A stretch of DNA of 64,000 nt. Source: Erythroxylum novogranatense (taxonomy: Eukaryota > Streptophyta > Magnoliopsida > Malpighiales > Erythroxylaceae). Under the pieces are notes generated by a model. That model had not been told where the DNA came from. It did no database searches and saw nothing but the letters and a program-made list of their open reading frames with translations. Of the stretch, positions 10,626 to 22,663 are shown in pieces. The stretch's first letter is position 1, and every line of letters begins with the position of its first letter. The DNA lies in assembly GCA_029891385.1 (NCBI GenBank), contig CM057232.1, positions 66,401,824-66,465,823 of the forward strand, in the 5' to 3' direction. Position numbers and translations under genes: made by a program.

Positions 10626-13011
10626 TGTAACATCCCACCCCCGACTGGAAGGGTAAAATAGTAAATTAGCATAGGATGAGATTGATAGGGATTTATTCAT
10701 ATTGTCCATGCATAATAGGATTGATACACAGTAGCAATTATGCACAGAAAATTACTGTACATGCATACATGACATTCTCGATTTGCGTGCCTAAGACAAT
10801 TCTACTGTGATTAACGTGGTTAGTGGATTTGAAAAATTATTCTGAATGCACCATAAATTTTTTTCTATTTTTAGGGATTTATGAGAATTTTTCTGGAATT
10901 TTTCGGGTTAGTTGCCCGGATCGGAAAATTTCCAACGGGCTGACTGAGTGGGTTTTTCTATACTGAAAAGGACTGCCAAATGGCATGAGATTAGTGGATA
11001 AATGATGTTAGGGAAATATTCTAAAGCCATGATTAGAGATTAATTGGGATTAATACTTAATTAACTAGGCTTACTTGATTTTTGTCTTTTCTCATTTTAA
11101 AAAGCCAAGTGTCCCTTATCATTTATTAACTTTGTCTCCTTATATTCATCACCTACGACACTCTTCTTGTTTGAAGTCAACAAATTGCTTTTAAAAGATC
11201 AATTATGCTTGAGTTATCTTGTCATTTACGGCTCTTCCTTTAAAACAAAACAAAAGTGAAAGTGGTTTATTCCTCCTCTCATCCTCTCATCCGAAACTTG
11301 CCATTTCTTCTCCTTCGACTATTTCTTTTTTTTCTCCCATATAAGTTCCACTTGTTAATTGCTTGCTTCTTCCTCCTTCTCATGTAAAGCTAGCTCACAC
11401 CTTGAGTTGATGATGGTCTTTGTTATGCTTATGGAAACTGTGGATAAGGTATTAAGGTAGGAAGTGTGGAGAGGTTTATAGACTTGGAGATTTGAAAGCT
11501 TGAAACTTGTTTAAGGTGAGAATTGATGTTTATATTTCTTCTTTCGATAGATAGAAGCATTCATGGAGATCATTTATGCATTTACTTGATCATCATAGTG
11601 GTAGGTTTGAATGGTTTTAAATGTATGCTTGTGTATGGATGAGAGAATGAATAGGGTTTCCATTGATTTTGGCTTAGTTTTGGATTGAGTTTTGCAAGGC
11701 TAGATGAATGGAATTAAGGAAAGTAAATTGTGTAAGTGCTGCCAACTATATAATTTCATGTTGTGATGATTTTGTGGATGAATTAGAGGTGTAAATGAAT
11801 GCTTAGTGATGTGTTATTGGTATTAGAAGTGATAGGAGTTAAGTTGAAGATGAAAGCTGGAAAATGAATATTGAACCTATTGCAATGTCTTGATTATAAA
11901 AAATTGTGTGGTCATGCAATTGAGGCAAGGTTTGTGCCCACTGAAACTTTGGTTTGTTGGCAACATTTTTGTGTGAAATAGGTGTTGTCCAATTGTAGCT
12001 TTAAGAGGTTGCAATTTGGCTTGGAAAGTTACTGCTATTGATTGGAATGAATAGTACCCGAAACCATAACCTAGAGTTTTGCTAATTTTTCTAAATTAAT
12101 TCATATGGAATTAAGGAAAATGGTCTAAAAGAAAGTTGAAGCATATTAAGTTAGCTTTCATTTCCCACTTATTTTTCTATTTTTCGAGATGTATATTGGG
12201 AGATATGAACTGATTACTATCGACTGGTTTTGAGCATTTTGATGAAACCTAGCCTAAGTGTTGAGTTTGTGAGCTTGCGGATTGGAAGCAATTTTAGCAA
12301 TTTATGTGAACTGAATTGGTGTGAGTGATCTTCTGTAAATCTGTAGAGGAAGAAATTATCTTGAAGATGATAAATGGCATGTAATTTTTAGAGGTCAGAT
12401 TTGGGAGTTATGATTTTGCAAACATTGAACCTGCATTAGGTTATGAGTTGCTGATCATGGCAGTAAATTGCATAACAGTTTTGAAATTGTTAGAAATTGA
12501 ATTGGATTTTGAGTTCTTCATGAAAATTGAAGTTTGAGATCTTATCTTTTCAGGGATATAAGGTAGTGAATTTTGTGACATTTTTGCTCCGCGATATACT
12601 GTTTGGAAAATTTTTGTCTAGGTTGGTTGATTTCAGTGGACAGATTCTTTGTGGAATTGTTTGACCTAGTTAGAATGTGAATTTGCTTTTGGGTTGTTCA
12701 TGAAAGTTGTATATAACGTTGTGATCTTACTACCTTATTTATTGTGTAATTGTTGACTGAAGAATCAGAGAGTTATTGAATTTGCAATGTACTGCCCTGT
12801 TTTAATAGGTTTTGCGTAGGCAGTAGGTTTGATTGGATTTTTGACACCCTTAGGGTGAAATTGATTTTTATGGTCTTCTTGAGAATTGTAGAGGGTTTCA
12901 TGATCTTTCCAACAAGCTATAGTTTGCATTTTTCTGAATTGTGTTCAAAGAATTATGGTTGTTGGAAATTTGGATTGAAAACAGGAAAAAGGGCAAGGAA
13001 GTAGAGGAACC

Positions 13012-13125
13012 TCGCGAGACGAGGTAAGTCAGCCCGGTCGCGAGGGCGATGCCTCGCCCTCACGACGAGGCAAAATGAGTAGGCCTCACGAGGGCGACGT
13101 CTCGCCCCCGCTAGGCAGGTGCAAT
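13012..13125 (+). repeat. CG-dense cassette in the F1 5' LTR
   Basis: Imperfect copies of CTCGCGAGGGCGA..CCTCGCC and CCTCACGACGAGG occur within AT-rich sequence. It lies in putative intron 1. The equivalent in the 3' LTR (31199-31352) is about 40 bp longer and changes CGCG to CATG at several sites. Confidence 0.72.
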
Positions 13126-13950
13126 ATGTATTATTATTTGATTATTTGGTATTTGGTGATTCTTTTGCTCATAACTTTTCCGTCCGACATCCGATTGACC
13201 TGATTCTTGAGGCATCGGATTCGTGAAACATTGAATTTCATTTCATGGGAAATTGAGAATTTTTGGGACGGGAAATTTACGTGGATCCGGTTTATTGTTT
13301 TCTGGTCACTGTTTTATTTAATTGGGGACCTATAGAGGTCCGAATTGCGCACCGTCAGCGTCAATAGATTTCTAATTTTTTTAGACGGATTTTTCTGATG
13401 GAACAAAATGGGATTAGGGCCGGGAATATCATGAACATGCATTGTCCTTATTCTATATTTGTGCATAAATGGGAATTTTTATACAAAGTGATTAATGTGC
13501 ATATGGCATAAATTGGTAGTCAGGATCAAAGCGTTCTCGAAATTGGAAACCAATGCAAATCTGGAGCGTACTGTGAGTAGACCTAGATGGTCTTATTTAT
13601 TGGTTATTTGCTTTTGTTATATGTTGAATGTGTATTGGTTTATTTTATTGATTGTGATTAAATATGGGTTCCGGACAGGAGGTCTGGTGATTGATTATGT
13701 ATTGGAAACTGCGTTATTGAAGTGTTCCTTGGATGTGAATGAGATGACCTAAGTGTATATATTGAGATTGTTAAAATTTCTTGCATGCATAATTGCACAT
13801 AAATGAAATGTGACTTCTTAATTGATGTCGAATGCCGGACTACGGTCCGAGATTGATTGAGCATATGCAAATATACATAAGACATTCCACTGCATGGATA
13901 TATGAAAGTTAATGAGAGTTGTGACCAGAGTAGTCAACAATGAGTGAAAA

Positions 13951-14080
13951 GAGCTTCATGCTCAGATACTGACTTAGAGCCTCAGGCTCAACGACAATGA
14001 GCCCTTTATGGGACAGTTTACAATGAGCCCTATATGGGACAGTTTCAATGAGCCCGATATCCATGGGTACGGGACAGTTT
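13951..14080 (+). repeat. Hairpin array in putative intron 2 of the F1 5' LTR
   Basis: GAGCttcatGCTC and GAGCCTCAGGCTC are followed by three repeats of 'AATGAGCCC-(5 nt)-GGGACAGTTT' (CCC/GGG stems). It lies in the same place as the arrays of E, H and F2. The 3' LTR has four such units (32184-32336) instead of three, so the copy number varies. Confidence 0.7.
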
Positions 14081-14886
14081 AGACACTCGGTCATAACAAA
14101 GTAGTTAAATGAAAAGTGGGTCTCATGCACATATGCATAATATGATTGATTTGATTGTACGGAATGGGAATGGTTGAATTACTCGTATTGAATGAGACTA
14201 CAACACTGTATTGAATGGGAATGTGACATTGTGTTGAATGGGAATGATAAATTTGATTGAATGATCGATTTGATTATATTGAATATGACATTGTAACGAC
14301 ATAATGAAAATATGAAACTGTATGTGAATGTGAGAAGTGAAAGGAAATATGAAATGTGACTTAATGGAAATGAAAGTATGTGTTATATGTTATGGGATTG
14401 GGTGGACCATCGATGGTGGTCACTCACTGAGTTCGCAAAACTCACCCAAAATTTGCATCTATTTTTCAGGTCTTGAAGAATACCCCGTTTGACACGGGAG
14501 TATGTCCACTGTAGGCAAGTGAAGGATAGAGGTCGGGATCAGTTCGTGTCTGCATTAGTGTCTTATCGAATTATATTCCGCAATCATTGTGCATTAATGC
14601 TTTGTATTTATAATGAGCCATTGTGGTTTTATTGTTTTACATTGACTGATTGTAAAATTATTATTGGATGACTGTAATAACTAAAAATGTTTAATTGTGA
14701 ATATAGGCTCAAGTTTCATATTGTTTATGCCGCATTAATGAGTGGTTCAAAAAAAAAGAAAGAGAGGTGAAAATGTTACTGAGTTTTAATCGATTGATGT
14801 ACTACGCCACCCTCGCGGGGCACGGACTCGGTTGTCACCAACGATATCGGGTTCGGGTCACTCGGGAGTGGGGTGTTACATTTAGG

Positions 14887-14900
14887 TGGTATCAGAGCCC
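14887..14900 (+). promoter_or_regulatory. F1 primer binding site (initiator tRNA-Met)
   Basis: TGGTATCAGAGCCC lies 6 nt after the LTR end TGTTACA. TGGTATCAGAGC is the standard plant primer site complementary to initiator methionine tRNA. Confidence 0.93.
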
Positions 14901-14980
14901 AGTAGTACGTAATGTATCTGGGCACAGTCTGAAACATAGGGTGCAGGCATTTGAGTCGTGTCATTGCAGACCGTGGCAAC

Positions 14981-17807
14981 TGTTGGGACCCGACCCGGAG
15001 ACCGGACCCCAACTGTTGGATCCGAGACCCGACTACATGGGACTCATACTTATTACACTTGCTTGGACACCATAGATGTCAGATCTCGTGACCCAACCAC
15101 TTAATTATCGTAATCCTGAAGCCTTGTACTCATAATCTTGCGAAACCCTAAGCTGTCACTCTGCTTCCGTTTAATGCAAACTCCCTCAATTTAAATTCAA
15201 TTGTTACTAATTTTTTAGGGAGATAGATACATGACTTATGAAGCTAGTGGTCCAAACCTCACCCCATTTGGAGGTCGGACGAAGGAGTTATGACCTGACA
15301 AACTCAACGCGTTCGGATGCTAATCTCAATCGAACATGTTTTGGCGCAAATGCCATAACTTTCACTATAGATGTCGGAATGACTTCATTCTTGGACGGTT
15401 AGAAACTATACACCTAGGGCTGCAACTTTCATGAAGACCATAAATTGAAATTCAGACCCTAAAAGGGTCGTACCCGCGAAGAAGGAACAACCAGAACCCT
15501 TAAATTTTTCCCCAAATCTCAATCCACTTGACCCTAGCACCTTCCAACTCTCATAACTCTTTAACCCTACATCCAATTGAGACATACCATACACCCTTGG
15601 AAAGCTCTAATCTTCTTCTTCATTCCTCATGAAGACTTATTAATCTAATTCCAACCCGAAGAGGGTCTAATATTGAGGTGAAGTACTGCCAAATTTTTAG
15701 GAAAATTTGACAGCACCTCCCCTATTTTATTCCTAACCCAATTCTTCAATTCGCACTATAACCTTTGCACAACAATTCTACATTCGAGGCAGCAACACAC
15801 TCTTAGTTTTCTAGACATTCTCAACCCATAACCAGCTAACATAATCACATTCTTAATCACCTATCAACTCAATCCAACATAAACATAGATCTTATACAAC
15901 TATCGCAAACTCAAAGCTAATCAATGCATTCATCAAGCTATTGCATCATTTATCACTTCTCATTCATTAACCCAACCTATCATGCATTTATGGATATCTC
16001 AATTTGAAAACATCATCATTCATACATTTCCATTGAAAATCGAATATACTATTTTACAATGCTTTAGAGGGCATTTAAAGCCCAATTACAAAATGATCAA
16101 ATACATTGTTTTGCTAAAAATGCAACTAAAGCATTGTTACAAAATTCCACTTTAAATGTGACAAAACACAATTCTTAGAGTATTGCCTTTAATGCTCATC
16201 CTCGTGCTCGCGCTCTTCACCTGAATGGGAGGGATCGGAGGGGTGAGCTATTGCTCAGTAGGTAGCAAGTTTATATTTATGCTAATAAACCGAATTCTAT
16301 CTCATTAAGCATACTTTTAGCAATTTCTACTACAAATTTCACAATTATGAATTCTATACAATTTATCACTTTCCACAATCACAATTCACATGAATTTCAC
16401 AGCCCTCAATGCTGAATATGCTGATAACACATAACTGACATGTAATGCATAGTTGATGGTTCGGTAAGTCCATAAATCTGATGAGCTACACAAGTGTAGT
16501 CATATCTTTGAGAGTCCTAAAAGGAACATCCTATGCCACAATCGGCAGCCGGAGAAGGCTATATCGGGTCAACGCCGACGTGACTATGCCGATGGACTAC
16601 CTTACCCACATAACATAGATTCATGCATTAGACTAGACTGATCTCATCTAGCTGACCGACTTCTGAAATGGACATTCATGCATCCCTTCATTTAATTTCT
16701 GAAATCTGAATTTTATGCATTATAAAAGCTGGCTTTTGATGCAATCTATAGCATTCAAGGCATTCAATTTAATTTGCTCAAGACAACTCAATCATCATAT
16801 CAAATCATGTAAGTGGCATCCATTTGCTATAATTTTTACTTATAGCAATCATAAATGACAATCATAGATGGCAATCATAAATGTACATTACTAGCATTCT
16901 CACACAATTGATGCTCATTTATGTTAGCTATTAATCATTAATTTCACTAATTCATAGTATTCAAATCTTACTAACTTAAAGATAAACAAGAACCTACCTT
17001 AAAATCGCTAAATCCTTGCTATATTGGGCTCTTCCGTCTGATCAATCCTTCCTCCTTGGTCAACTTCATGGAAATATAAATTCCAAAGTTAACTCAACTT
17101 CAATAACAAACCCATACAACATCTTTCAAGGAATTAACTTGATATTCACAATACCCATTCCACAACTAAGTCTTTGAACTAAAATCCAACTAAAACAAGC
17201 TAGTGGAAAACGTGACTTACCTTGAAACTCAACAACACAATGAGATGCCTAGCTCAAATGAAGCTCTTGATGTTTTCCACCCTTTTATACTTGCACTTTC
17301 CTCCAACAAGCCTTAAATCTCATGGAAATCTCAAAATCCTAACTCAAGCTCTTCCCTTCTCTCTTTTCTCCATGGACGGCACACCCTCTCTCCTCTCACT
17401 CTCAATTTTCAAATTCCTCTTCATTTCTCTACTACTCATCTTTTCCTTCTTCTCTTTATACTCCCATCCACTTACTTAAGCCCATTTTCCAAGTCCAAGC
17501 CCATTTTCACTTAATTCCTTCTCCTTCTCCTCATTTCTCCTACACTTAAGCCCATATCATCCTATCGCCCATTTATTCTATCCAAGCCCTAACTAACTTA
17601 TTAAATTCAAATCTAACCCATTTAATCCAACTAACATATTAATGTCACTCTAATTCATATCATATTTAATGCTAACATACTTGAGTGTTAATTGTAATTA
17701 ATACATTAACTTAATTAACTTAATCATGCTTAATATGTCATAACCATAAAAAAAATTAAAAAAAAAATTAAAAAAAAAATTAAAAAAAAAAATTTCCAGG
17801 GCTAATA
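14981..17807 (-). repeat. G 3' LTR (2.83 kb)
   Basis: The minus-strand start is TATTAGCCCTGG and the end is GGTCCCAACA. The TSD fixes the borders, so the 5' terminal dinucleotide is TA, not the usual TG. It pairs with 22664-25492, differing by scattered single bases, short indels and CTG-type changes (ATATCGGGTC here, ATACTGGGTC there). A TATAAAAGGG box on the minus strand lies at 17280-17289. Confidence 0.92.
17748..17793. repeat. A-rich microsatellite at the U3 start of the G 3' LTR
   Basis: The units are runs of (A)8-10 interrupted by TT. The copy in the 5' LTR (about 25432-25478) is of similar length but has AAT/ATAAT interruptions instead. It lies just inside the LTR terminus. It is slippage-prone and could blur assembly here. 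Confidence 0.8.
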
Positions 17808-17821
17808 TTTCTCCCCCCCTT
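17808..17821 (-). promoter_or_regulatory. G polypurine tract
   Basis: The minus strand reads AAGGGGGGGAGAAA, immediately before the LTR start TATTAGCC and overlapping the pol stop region. The upstream codons end FEDEIS, the block retained in E, F1 and F2. Confidence 0.92.
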
Positions 17822-18632
17822 AAGAAATTTCGTCCTCGAAATTCGTACCTGACTTATTGAAGAGGTATGGATACTTCTGCTTCATAGCATCCAATGGTTC
17901 CCACGTTGCCTCTTCAACCGCATGGTTCCTCCACAGGACCTTTACTAGCTGAACTGTCTTGTTTCTGAGGACTTTCTCCTTACTATCTAGGATCTGGACT
18001 GGCATTTCCTCATAGCTGAGATCATCATCTAGCTGGACCTCTGAGGTCTGAATGATGTGAGAAGGATCTGATCTGTACCTTCTCAGCATCGATACATGAA
18101 AAACATCATGAATCTGAGCTAGCTCTGGAGGCAATGCCAATTTGTAAGCTAACGGTCCAATCCTTTCTATAATCTCATATGGACCTATATACCGTGGACT
18201 GAGCTTCCCTTTCCTACCAAATCTCATAACCCCTTTCCATGGAGAGGTCTTGAGGAACACTTTATCCCCTACTGCATATTCCATTTCTTTCCTACCAGCA
18301 TCTGCATAGCTCTTCATCCTGTCCTGAGCTGCCTTCAGCCTCTGCTTGATCAGACTAACCTTATCCACTGTCATCTGGACCAACTCTGGTCCTGCTATCT
18401 GCCTCTCACCTTCCTCATCCCAACATATGGGAGTTCTGCATTTTCTGCCATATAATGCTTCATAAGGAGCCATCTGAATGCTCGAATGGTACGAATTGTT
18501 GTAAGCAAATTCGACCAACGGCAAATGCTCGTCCCATGCTCCCTTGAAGTCCATTGCACAAGCCCTGAGCATCCCTTCTAATGTCTGAATAGTCCTCTCG
18601 CATCGACCATCCGTTCGAGGATGGAAAGTCAT
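17820..18632 (-). CDS. Pol C-terminal part: integrase end, GPY/F module and chromodomain (fragment of gag-pol)
   Basis: A 270-codon open frame. It begins inside the integrase core: E12 in TDGRCERTIQ is the catalytic Glu of the D,D(35)E triad. The GPY/F module is at about residues 140-185 (GKLSPRYIGPYEII, then HDVFHVSMLRRY). A C-terminal chromodomain lies at about residues 207-258, with the aromatic/acidic pattern KVLWRNH..EEATWEP. Chromodomain integrases of this family direct insertion to particular chromatin. The start Met is only the first in frame; the true protein is part of the polyprotein that starts in gag. The two Asp residues of the triad are in the damaged segment just upstream. It is free of stops. 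Confidence 0.92.
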   Translation of the reverse strand: MTFHPRTDGRCERTIQTLEGMLRACAMDFKGAWDEHLPLVEFAYNNSYHSSIQMAPYEALYGRKCRTPICWDEEGERQIAGPELVQMTVDKVSLIKQRLKAAQDRMKSYADAGRKEMEYAVGDKVFLKTSPWKGVMRFGRKGKLSPRYIGPYEIIERIGPLAYKLALPPELAQIHDVFHVSMLRRYRSDPSHIIQTSEVQLDDDLSYEEMPVQILDSKEKVLRNKTVQLVKVLWRNHAVEEATWEPLDAMKQKYPYLFNKSGTNFEDEIS

Positions 18633-18873
18633 CTCAAGCTCGACTGGTTCCTAGAGCCTCCTGCAAACTACCCCGAAATCGGGCGTGAATCGGGATCTCT
18701 ATCGGATACTATGGAGTCGGCACTCCATGCAACCTGACTACTTCATCCACATACTTCTTGGCTAGCACATTCAAATAATCTGTGCGCTGATCGCTAAAAG
18801 TCTGCCGACTTAGTCAATCGATCAACGATGATCCATATGGCATCATGCTTCTTAACTGTCCTGGGCAAACCCA
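18633..18873 (-). pseudogene. Integrase catalytic core, frameshifted segment
   Basis: Reading the minus strand across frames shows the expected core in pieces. These are [25 protein letters not shown] (holding the first Asp), then LAKKYVDEVVRLHGVP, then SIVSDRD (the second Asp). At least three small indels break the frame between the two long open frames. The lesions fall near short homopolymers and CTG/CAG-like sites, so consensus error is a serious alternative to real decay. Confidence 0.75.
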
Positions 18874-20241
18874 TCAGGAAATCCATTGTGATCCTCTGCC
18901 ATTTCCATTCTGGAATGGACAATGGCTGTAACATGCCTGAAGGCGCTTGTGTTCAGACTTGACTTGCTGACACACTAAACACCTGCTCACAAATTCTGCT
19001 ACATCTTTCTTCATGCCCTTCCACCAGAAATGCTCTCTCAAGTCTCTGTACATTCTGGTGCTGCCTGGATGCATGGAATAAGGCGCATTGTGTGCCTCAT
19101 CCATGATCTCCTCCTTAACTGCTTTAACATTCGGAATGCACAATCTGCTTCCGACTACCATCAGCCCATCATCTCTCACAGCTATTCCTGACTGCTTGCC
19201 ATTCTGAATATCTGCTCTGAGCTTATTTAATTCTGCATCCTGCTCCTGCAACTCCTTGACCTTCTCCCTAAGGATAGGTCTCACCCTGAACTGAGCAAGA
19301 ATGCAATCTGGCTGATCCTGCTTCACACTGATCTTAAGCTTTGCCATCTGCTCCAACAGAGGCAAGTAAACTGATTGCACATGCGCTATAGATGATTTTC
19401 TGCTTAAGGCATCTGCCACTACATTGGCCCTGCCTGGATGATACTCTATCATCAGATCATAATCCTTAATTAGCTCTAACCACCTTCTCTGCCTCAGATT
19501 CAACTCCTTCTGACTCATAATGTACTTGAGGCTTTGTGGTCCAGAAAACTCGGTTTGAACCCCATACAAGTAATGCCTCCATATTTTCAAGGCAAATACT
19601 ACTGCTGCTAACTCCAAGTCATGAGTAGGGTAATTTATTTCATAAGGCTTCAACTGCCGAGATGCATAAGCTATTACTTTGCCATTCTGCATCAATACAC
19701 AGCCTAGACCCTTCCTCGATGCATCACTGTAAACTGCATAACCCTGATCTCCACTGGGCAGTACTAAGATTGGAGCACTGGTTAACCTCTGCTTAAGCTC
19801 CTCAAAACTATTCTGACACTCATCACTCCATATGAACTGCTGATTCTTCCTTAACAGCTTGGTCATCGGAGCTGCTATTAAGGAGAATCCTTCTACAAAT
19901 CTTCTGTAGTATCCTGCTAAACCCAGAAAACTTCTGACTTCTTTTACTGTCTTTGGCTCCTGCCAATTCACTACTGCCTCTACTTTCCTTGGATCAACAT
20001 GAATTCCTCTGCTGGAAATCACATGACCTAAAAACACCACTTCATGCAGCCAAAATTCACACTTACTGAATTTGGCATACAACTTCTGCTCTCTCAATCT
20101 CTGCAACACTATTCTGAGGTGCTGCTCATGCTCTGCTTCATCTCTAGAATAGACCAGAATGTCATCTATGAAGACAATGACAAACTGATCTAAGAACTCC
20201 CCAATACCCTGCTCATCAGTCCATAAAGGTCTTTGGAGCAT
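18874..20241 (-). CDS. Pol middle part: RT palm end, RNase H and integrase zinc-binding domain (fragment of gag-pol)
   Basis: A 455-codon open frame. The RT catalytic box FIDDILVYS is at residues 24-32, followed by the RT thumb region ([22 protein letters not shown]). RNase H follows at about residues 160-285, with D173 (YSDAS), E210 (DLELAA) and D277 (VADALSRK). The usual TDH segment is altered to FSGPQSL near residue 232 by what looks like a compensating +1/-1 indel pair, which removes one catalytic Asp. The integrase HHCC zinc site is H384, H391, C421 and C424. The first Met is internal to RT, not a native start. The last ~20 residues are out of frame. Confidence 0.93.
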   Translation of the reverse strand: MLQRPLWTDEQGIGEFLDQFVIVFIDDILVYSRDEAEHEQHLRIVLQRLREQKLYAKFSKCEFWLHEVVFLGHVISSRGIHVDPRKVEAVVNWQEPKTVKEVRSFLGLAGYYRRFVEGFSLIAAPMTKLLRKNQQFIWSDECQNSFEELKQRLTSAPILVLPSGDQGYAVYSDASRKGLGCVLMQNGKVIAYASRQLKPYEINYPTHDLELAAVVFALKIWRHYLYGVQTEFSGPQSLKYIMSQKELNLRQRRWLELIKDYDLMIEYHPGRANVVADALSRKSSIAHVQSVYLPLLEQMAKLKISVKQDQPDCILAQFRVRPILREKVKELQEQDAELNKLRADIQNGKQSGIAVRDDGLMVVGSRLCIPNVKAVKEEIMDEAHNAPYSMHPGSTRMYRDLREHFWWKGMKKDVAEFVSRCLVCQQVKSEHKRLQACYSHCPFQNGNGRGSQWIS

Positions 20242-20938
20242 TGGTCACCAAGGGCATGACCACGAACTCATAATGCCCATAACGGGTCTGAATGCGGTCT
20301 TGTTAATATCGCACTCCACGATCCGGAGTTGATGATAACGACACGAGATCTATCTTAGAAGACCTCGCGCCCTGCAAATGATCAAGCAGATCATCTATCC
20401 GTGGCAACGGATACTTATTCTCGATCACACCTTATTGAGCTTTACGTAGTCGATGCACATCCTCCATGTGCCATCTTTCTTCTTAACAAATAAAACCGAG
20501 CTCCTAGGGTGAGGAACTCGGCCGATGAATTGCTTCTCAAGCAACTCCATGAATCGCTCTTTCACTCCCTCAACTCAATGGAGCCATTCATGCGGAGGTA
20601 TCGAGATTGGCGCGGATTCGGGAATCAAGTCAACTGAACTCAATTTCCCTCACCGCGGCAACCCCAAGCAACTCCTCCGAAATACTTCAGAAATTCCCTT
20701 ACTACAATGAAATCCTCCAATCTTCCCACATTTTCGCTGAATCTACCACATGAGCCAAGTAAGCCTCACACCGACTCATCATGCTATCCGCTAATAAAGT
20801 GAAATCATCTTTGGCATCGCAACTTTCTATCCCTCTCGAAAATCACCTTCCACCATCACCCAGATCAAACTCGCTTCTTTCAGCTACAATCAAGCTTCAC
20901 TCTATACTTCTCCATAGTATCCATGCCTAGGATGACGC
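20242..20938 (-). pseudogene. Reverse transcriptase N-terminal half, frameshifted
   Basis: Fragments on the minus strand in different frames match the Ty3 RT. MCIDYVKLNK is the RMCVDYR-like box. PLPRIDDLLDHLQGA, RYGHYEFVVMP and TNAPKTFM follow in the right order. Several indels and a stop break it. The native polyprotein would link protease to the 455-codon segment through here. Confidence 0.78.
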
Positions 20939-21193
20939 TTAACCCTCAAGGTCTAGAGGTAGTAAATCAACTACCAATCTAGCACCACCAATACTGATCT
21001 CACAATCTTTATATACTGAACTGATTACCATCTTACTCCCTAAAGGAGTACTAACAACCAGAAAATTGTCTAAAATCTCAGAATTCATGGCATGCATATT
21101 CATACTTGAAGCAACAAAGGAATGAGTTGAACCAAAGGTGTCTATCAAAACATAAATCGAAATCATATAAGCTGTGCCATACCAGATCCACAA
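20939..21193 (-). pseudogene. Retroviral-type aspartic protease (partial)
   Basis: An 84-codon frame containing VLIDTFGSTHSFV, where the Ty3 protease active site normally reads DSG. Here the codons for D-S-G appear as D-T-F-G, an in-frame gain of one codon that should disrupt the active site unless it is a consensus error. Downstream ISIGG and VDLLPLDLEG match the protease fold end in this family. It lies between the gag zinc knuckle and RT, as expected. Confidence 0.78.
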
Positions 21194-21221
21194 CTTCAGA
21201 GCATTGCTGCTTCCTCTCTGG

Positions 21222-22450
21222 TCATAGCAAACACTCTAGCATTACTTGACCTCGAGCCCTTGGCACCCAAATGAGATTGGCCCTCCCGCCACCTGAATCG
21301 CTACCTCGGCCATCGTGCAGGTTGCCACTGTCTCTGCTGGCCTCTGAACTTGAGACTGGGATCCCTCCTGCCTCTGCCTCTGAGGACAATCCTTCATCAT
21401 ATGACCCTTTTCTCCACATATGAAACAGCCACCAAACCCTTGAGACACTTTCCGGATGAAACTTCCCTTGACCACACCGAGGGTACTGCCCTTCCATGGC
21501 CTTCCCGGGCCTCCTACACCGAGACACGCTCGAAACCGCTGCAGTCTGCTGACTCTGGCAGGCCACTACTGCCATGCCACTGAGTATGCTTGAGTTCGCA
21601 CTCTTCAGATGCTCGAGCACTCCTCCCTTTCTGGAGGTCTCGCTCTGCTCTTTCTCTTCTGTTCACCTCCGCCTTGATATTTTCCAGTTTTTCACTGAGT
21701 CAGATTCACCAACCGTTGGTAATCCTCAAACAATGGATCACCACCTTCTCTCTAATCCCCAAATGCAGCCTCGCTTCAAACTTGCGGCACTTGGCAACTT
21801 CAGTAGCTACAATGTTTCTCAGATACCGACAGCTTAGTGAACCTCACTCATACTCACTCACTTGTCGGCTCCTCTGTGTGAGACTCAAATTCTCTAACCT
21901 TCTCTTGAACATAAACTTCGAGAAGTACTTCAAGGCTTCCAAGAACTCATTCCAGTCAACTCGATGGTATCGCTGATCATGAGGCACCGACTCCCACAAG
22001 ATGCAGTGCATCTCCTGCAAAGAAGCTCACTGATAATCCAGCTTCTCTTCCTCTAAACACTTCATCTGCTTCAGACCTCTCGGTCCTCCCGAGCCATGCT
22101 TCGCTTCCTCGGGATTAGTTGTCCCGTGAAGTCGGCGGCTCCATACTTCCGGAGCTTGTCATCTTGCCCGCCTCTCTGCTGAGCCGGCATCTGAGCTTGC
22201 CTGCCTCGCCCATAAAGATAGGTGAAAGCTTTGGCGAAGGCTGGAAAAATTGTGGATCCATAGGATTCACACGAGGAATGGGAGGAGGCTCTTGAGGCAC
22301 TTCGTGTTGCACACTGGGTGCCTCGAATCTGATCTGAGGATAGTCCACGCATCCCGAGGAATCTGGATTCATCTGCATTCCCCTCTGTGAGCTGATCGAG
22401 CTTGAGCTTGAGCTCCTCGAGTTCTTCTTCGAGGCGACATACTCCTTCAT
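21222..22450 (-). pseudogene. Gag of G: N-terminal region, capsid-like domain and zinc knuckle, frameshifted
   Basis: The minus-strand start is ATGAAGGAGTATG at 22450 (MKEYVASKKN, Ser-rich). The next ~110 codons are open. The retrotransposon gag (capsid-like) core is then seen in fragments across frames, for example KYGAADFTG and LSRYLRN-type stretches. Near the end is a classical CCHC zinc knuckle, CFICGEKGHMMKDC (21383-21427), which binds RNA during particle assembly. Multiple indels and stops make it non-functional as read. The native start could be this Met; no better one is seen before the primer site. Confidence 0.82.
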
Positions 22451-22647
22451 GTAAAAATCATTTAGAACTTTAGTTCATGCTTAATCATGTAAATCATGCT
22501 GAGTACTTTTAAAACAATTCACCGGTTCATTTAAAACAATGCATCTGATTTATTTAAAACACTGCAATGAGTTGATATGCCATGCTGCATGCTGACTCTA
22601 CCCTTGGCTACCCACTAGGGTTCCTAGGAAATCATAAACCTAGGATC
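22451..22647 (-). other. G untranslated leader between primer site and gag
   Basis: About 200 bp with no open frame of note. It is the expected position for the RNA leader and packaging signals of G. I see no distinct motif. Confidence 0.6.
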
Positions 22648-22659
22648 GCTCTGATACCA
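22648..22659 (-). promoter_or_regulatory. G primer binding site (initiator tRNA-Met)
   Basis: The minus strand reads TGGTATCAGAGC, 4 nt after the 5' LTR end (CCCAACA, then TTTG). It primes minus-strand DNA synthesis. Confidence 0.94.
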
Positions 22660-22663
22660 CAAA

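Larger units (their letters stand above)
11516..14469 (+). promoter_or_regulatory. Putative two-intron leader module in the F1 5' LTR
   Basis: Intron 1 would run 11516-13519 (donor AAG|GTGAGAAT, weak acceptor ATTGGTAG). The small exon is 13520-13572 (53 nt). Intron 2 would run 13573-14469 (donor ACT|GTGAGTAGACC, strong acceptor GCATCTATTTTTCAG|G). The second donor aligns with CAATAG|GTGAGTAACC of F2. The small exon is shorter and less conserved than in E, H and F2, so intron 1's acceptor is less certain here. The 3' LTR has the same sites (29708-31750 and 31806-32725). Confidence 0.42.
10626..14880 (+). repeat. F1 5' LTR (4.26 kb)
   Basis: It is near-identical to 28818-33138 outside the CG cassette. 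A TATA-like CATATAAG near 11338-11345 could start transcription. A donor-like AAG|GTGAGAAT follows at 11515/11516 and the rest of the intron module lies downstream. The long AT-rich middle (11520-13000) has no open frame of note and no recognised motif. Confidence 0.9.

Noticed and set aside
15406..15594. 62-codon frame MYGMSQLDVGLKSYES.. duplicated at 23085-23273
   Set aside because: It is the same stretch of the two G LTRs. Identity reflects LTR duplication, and no domain or leader context supports it.
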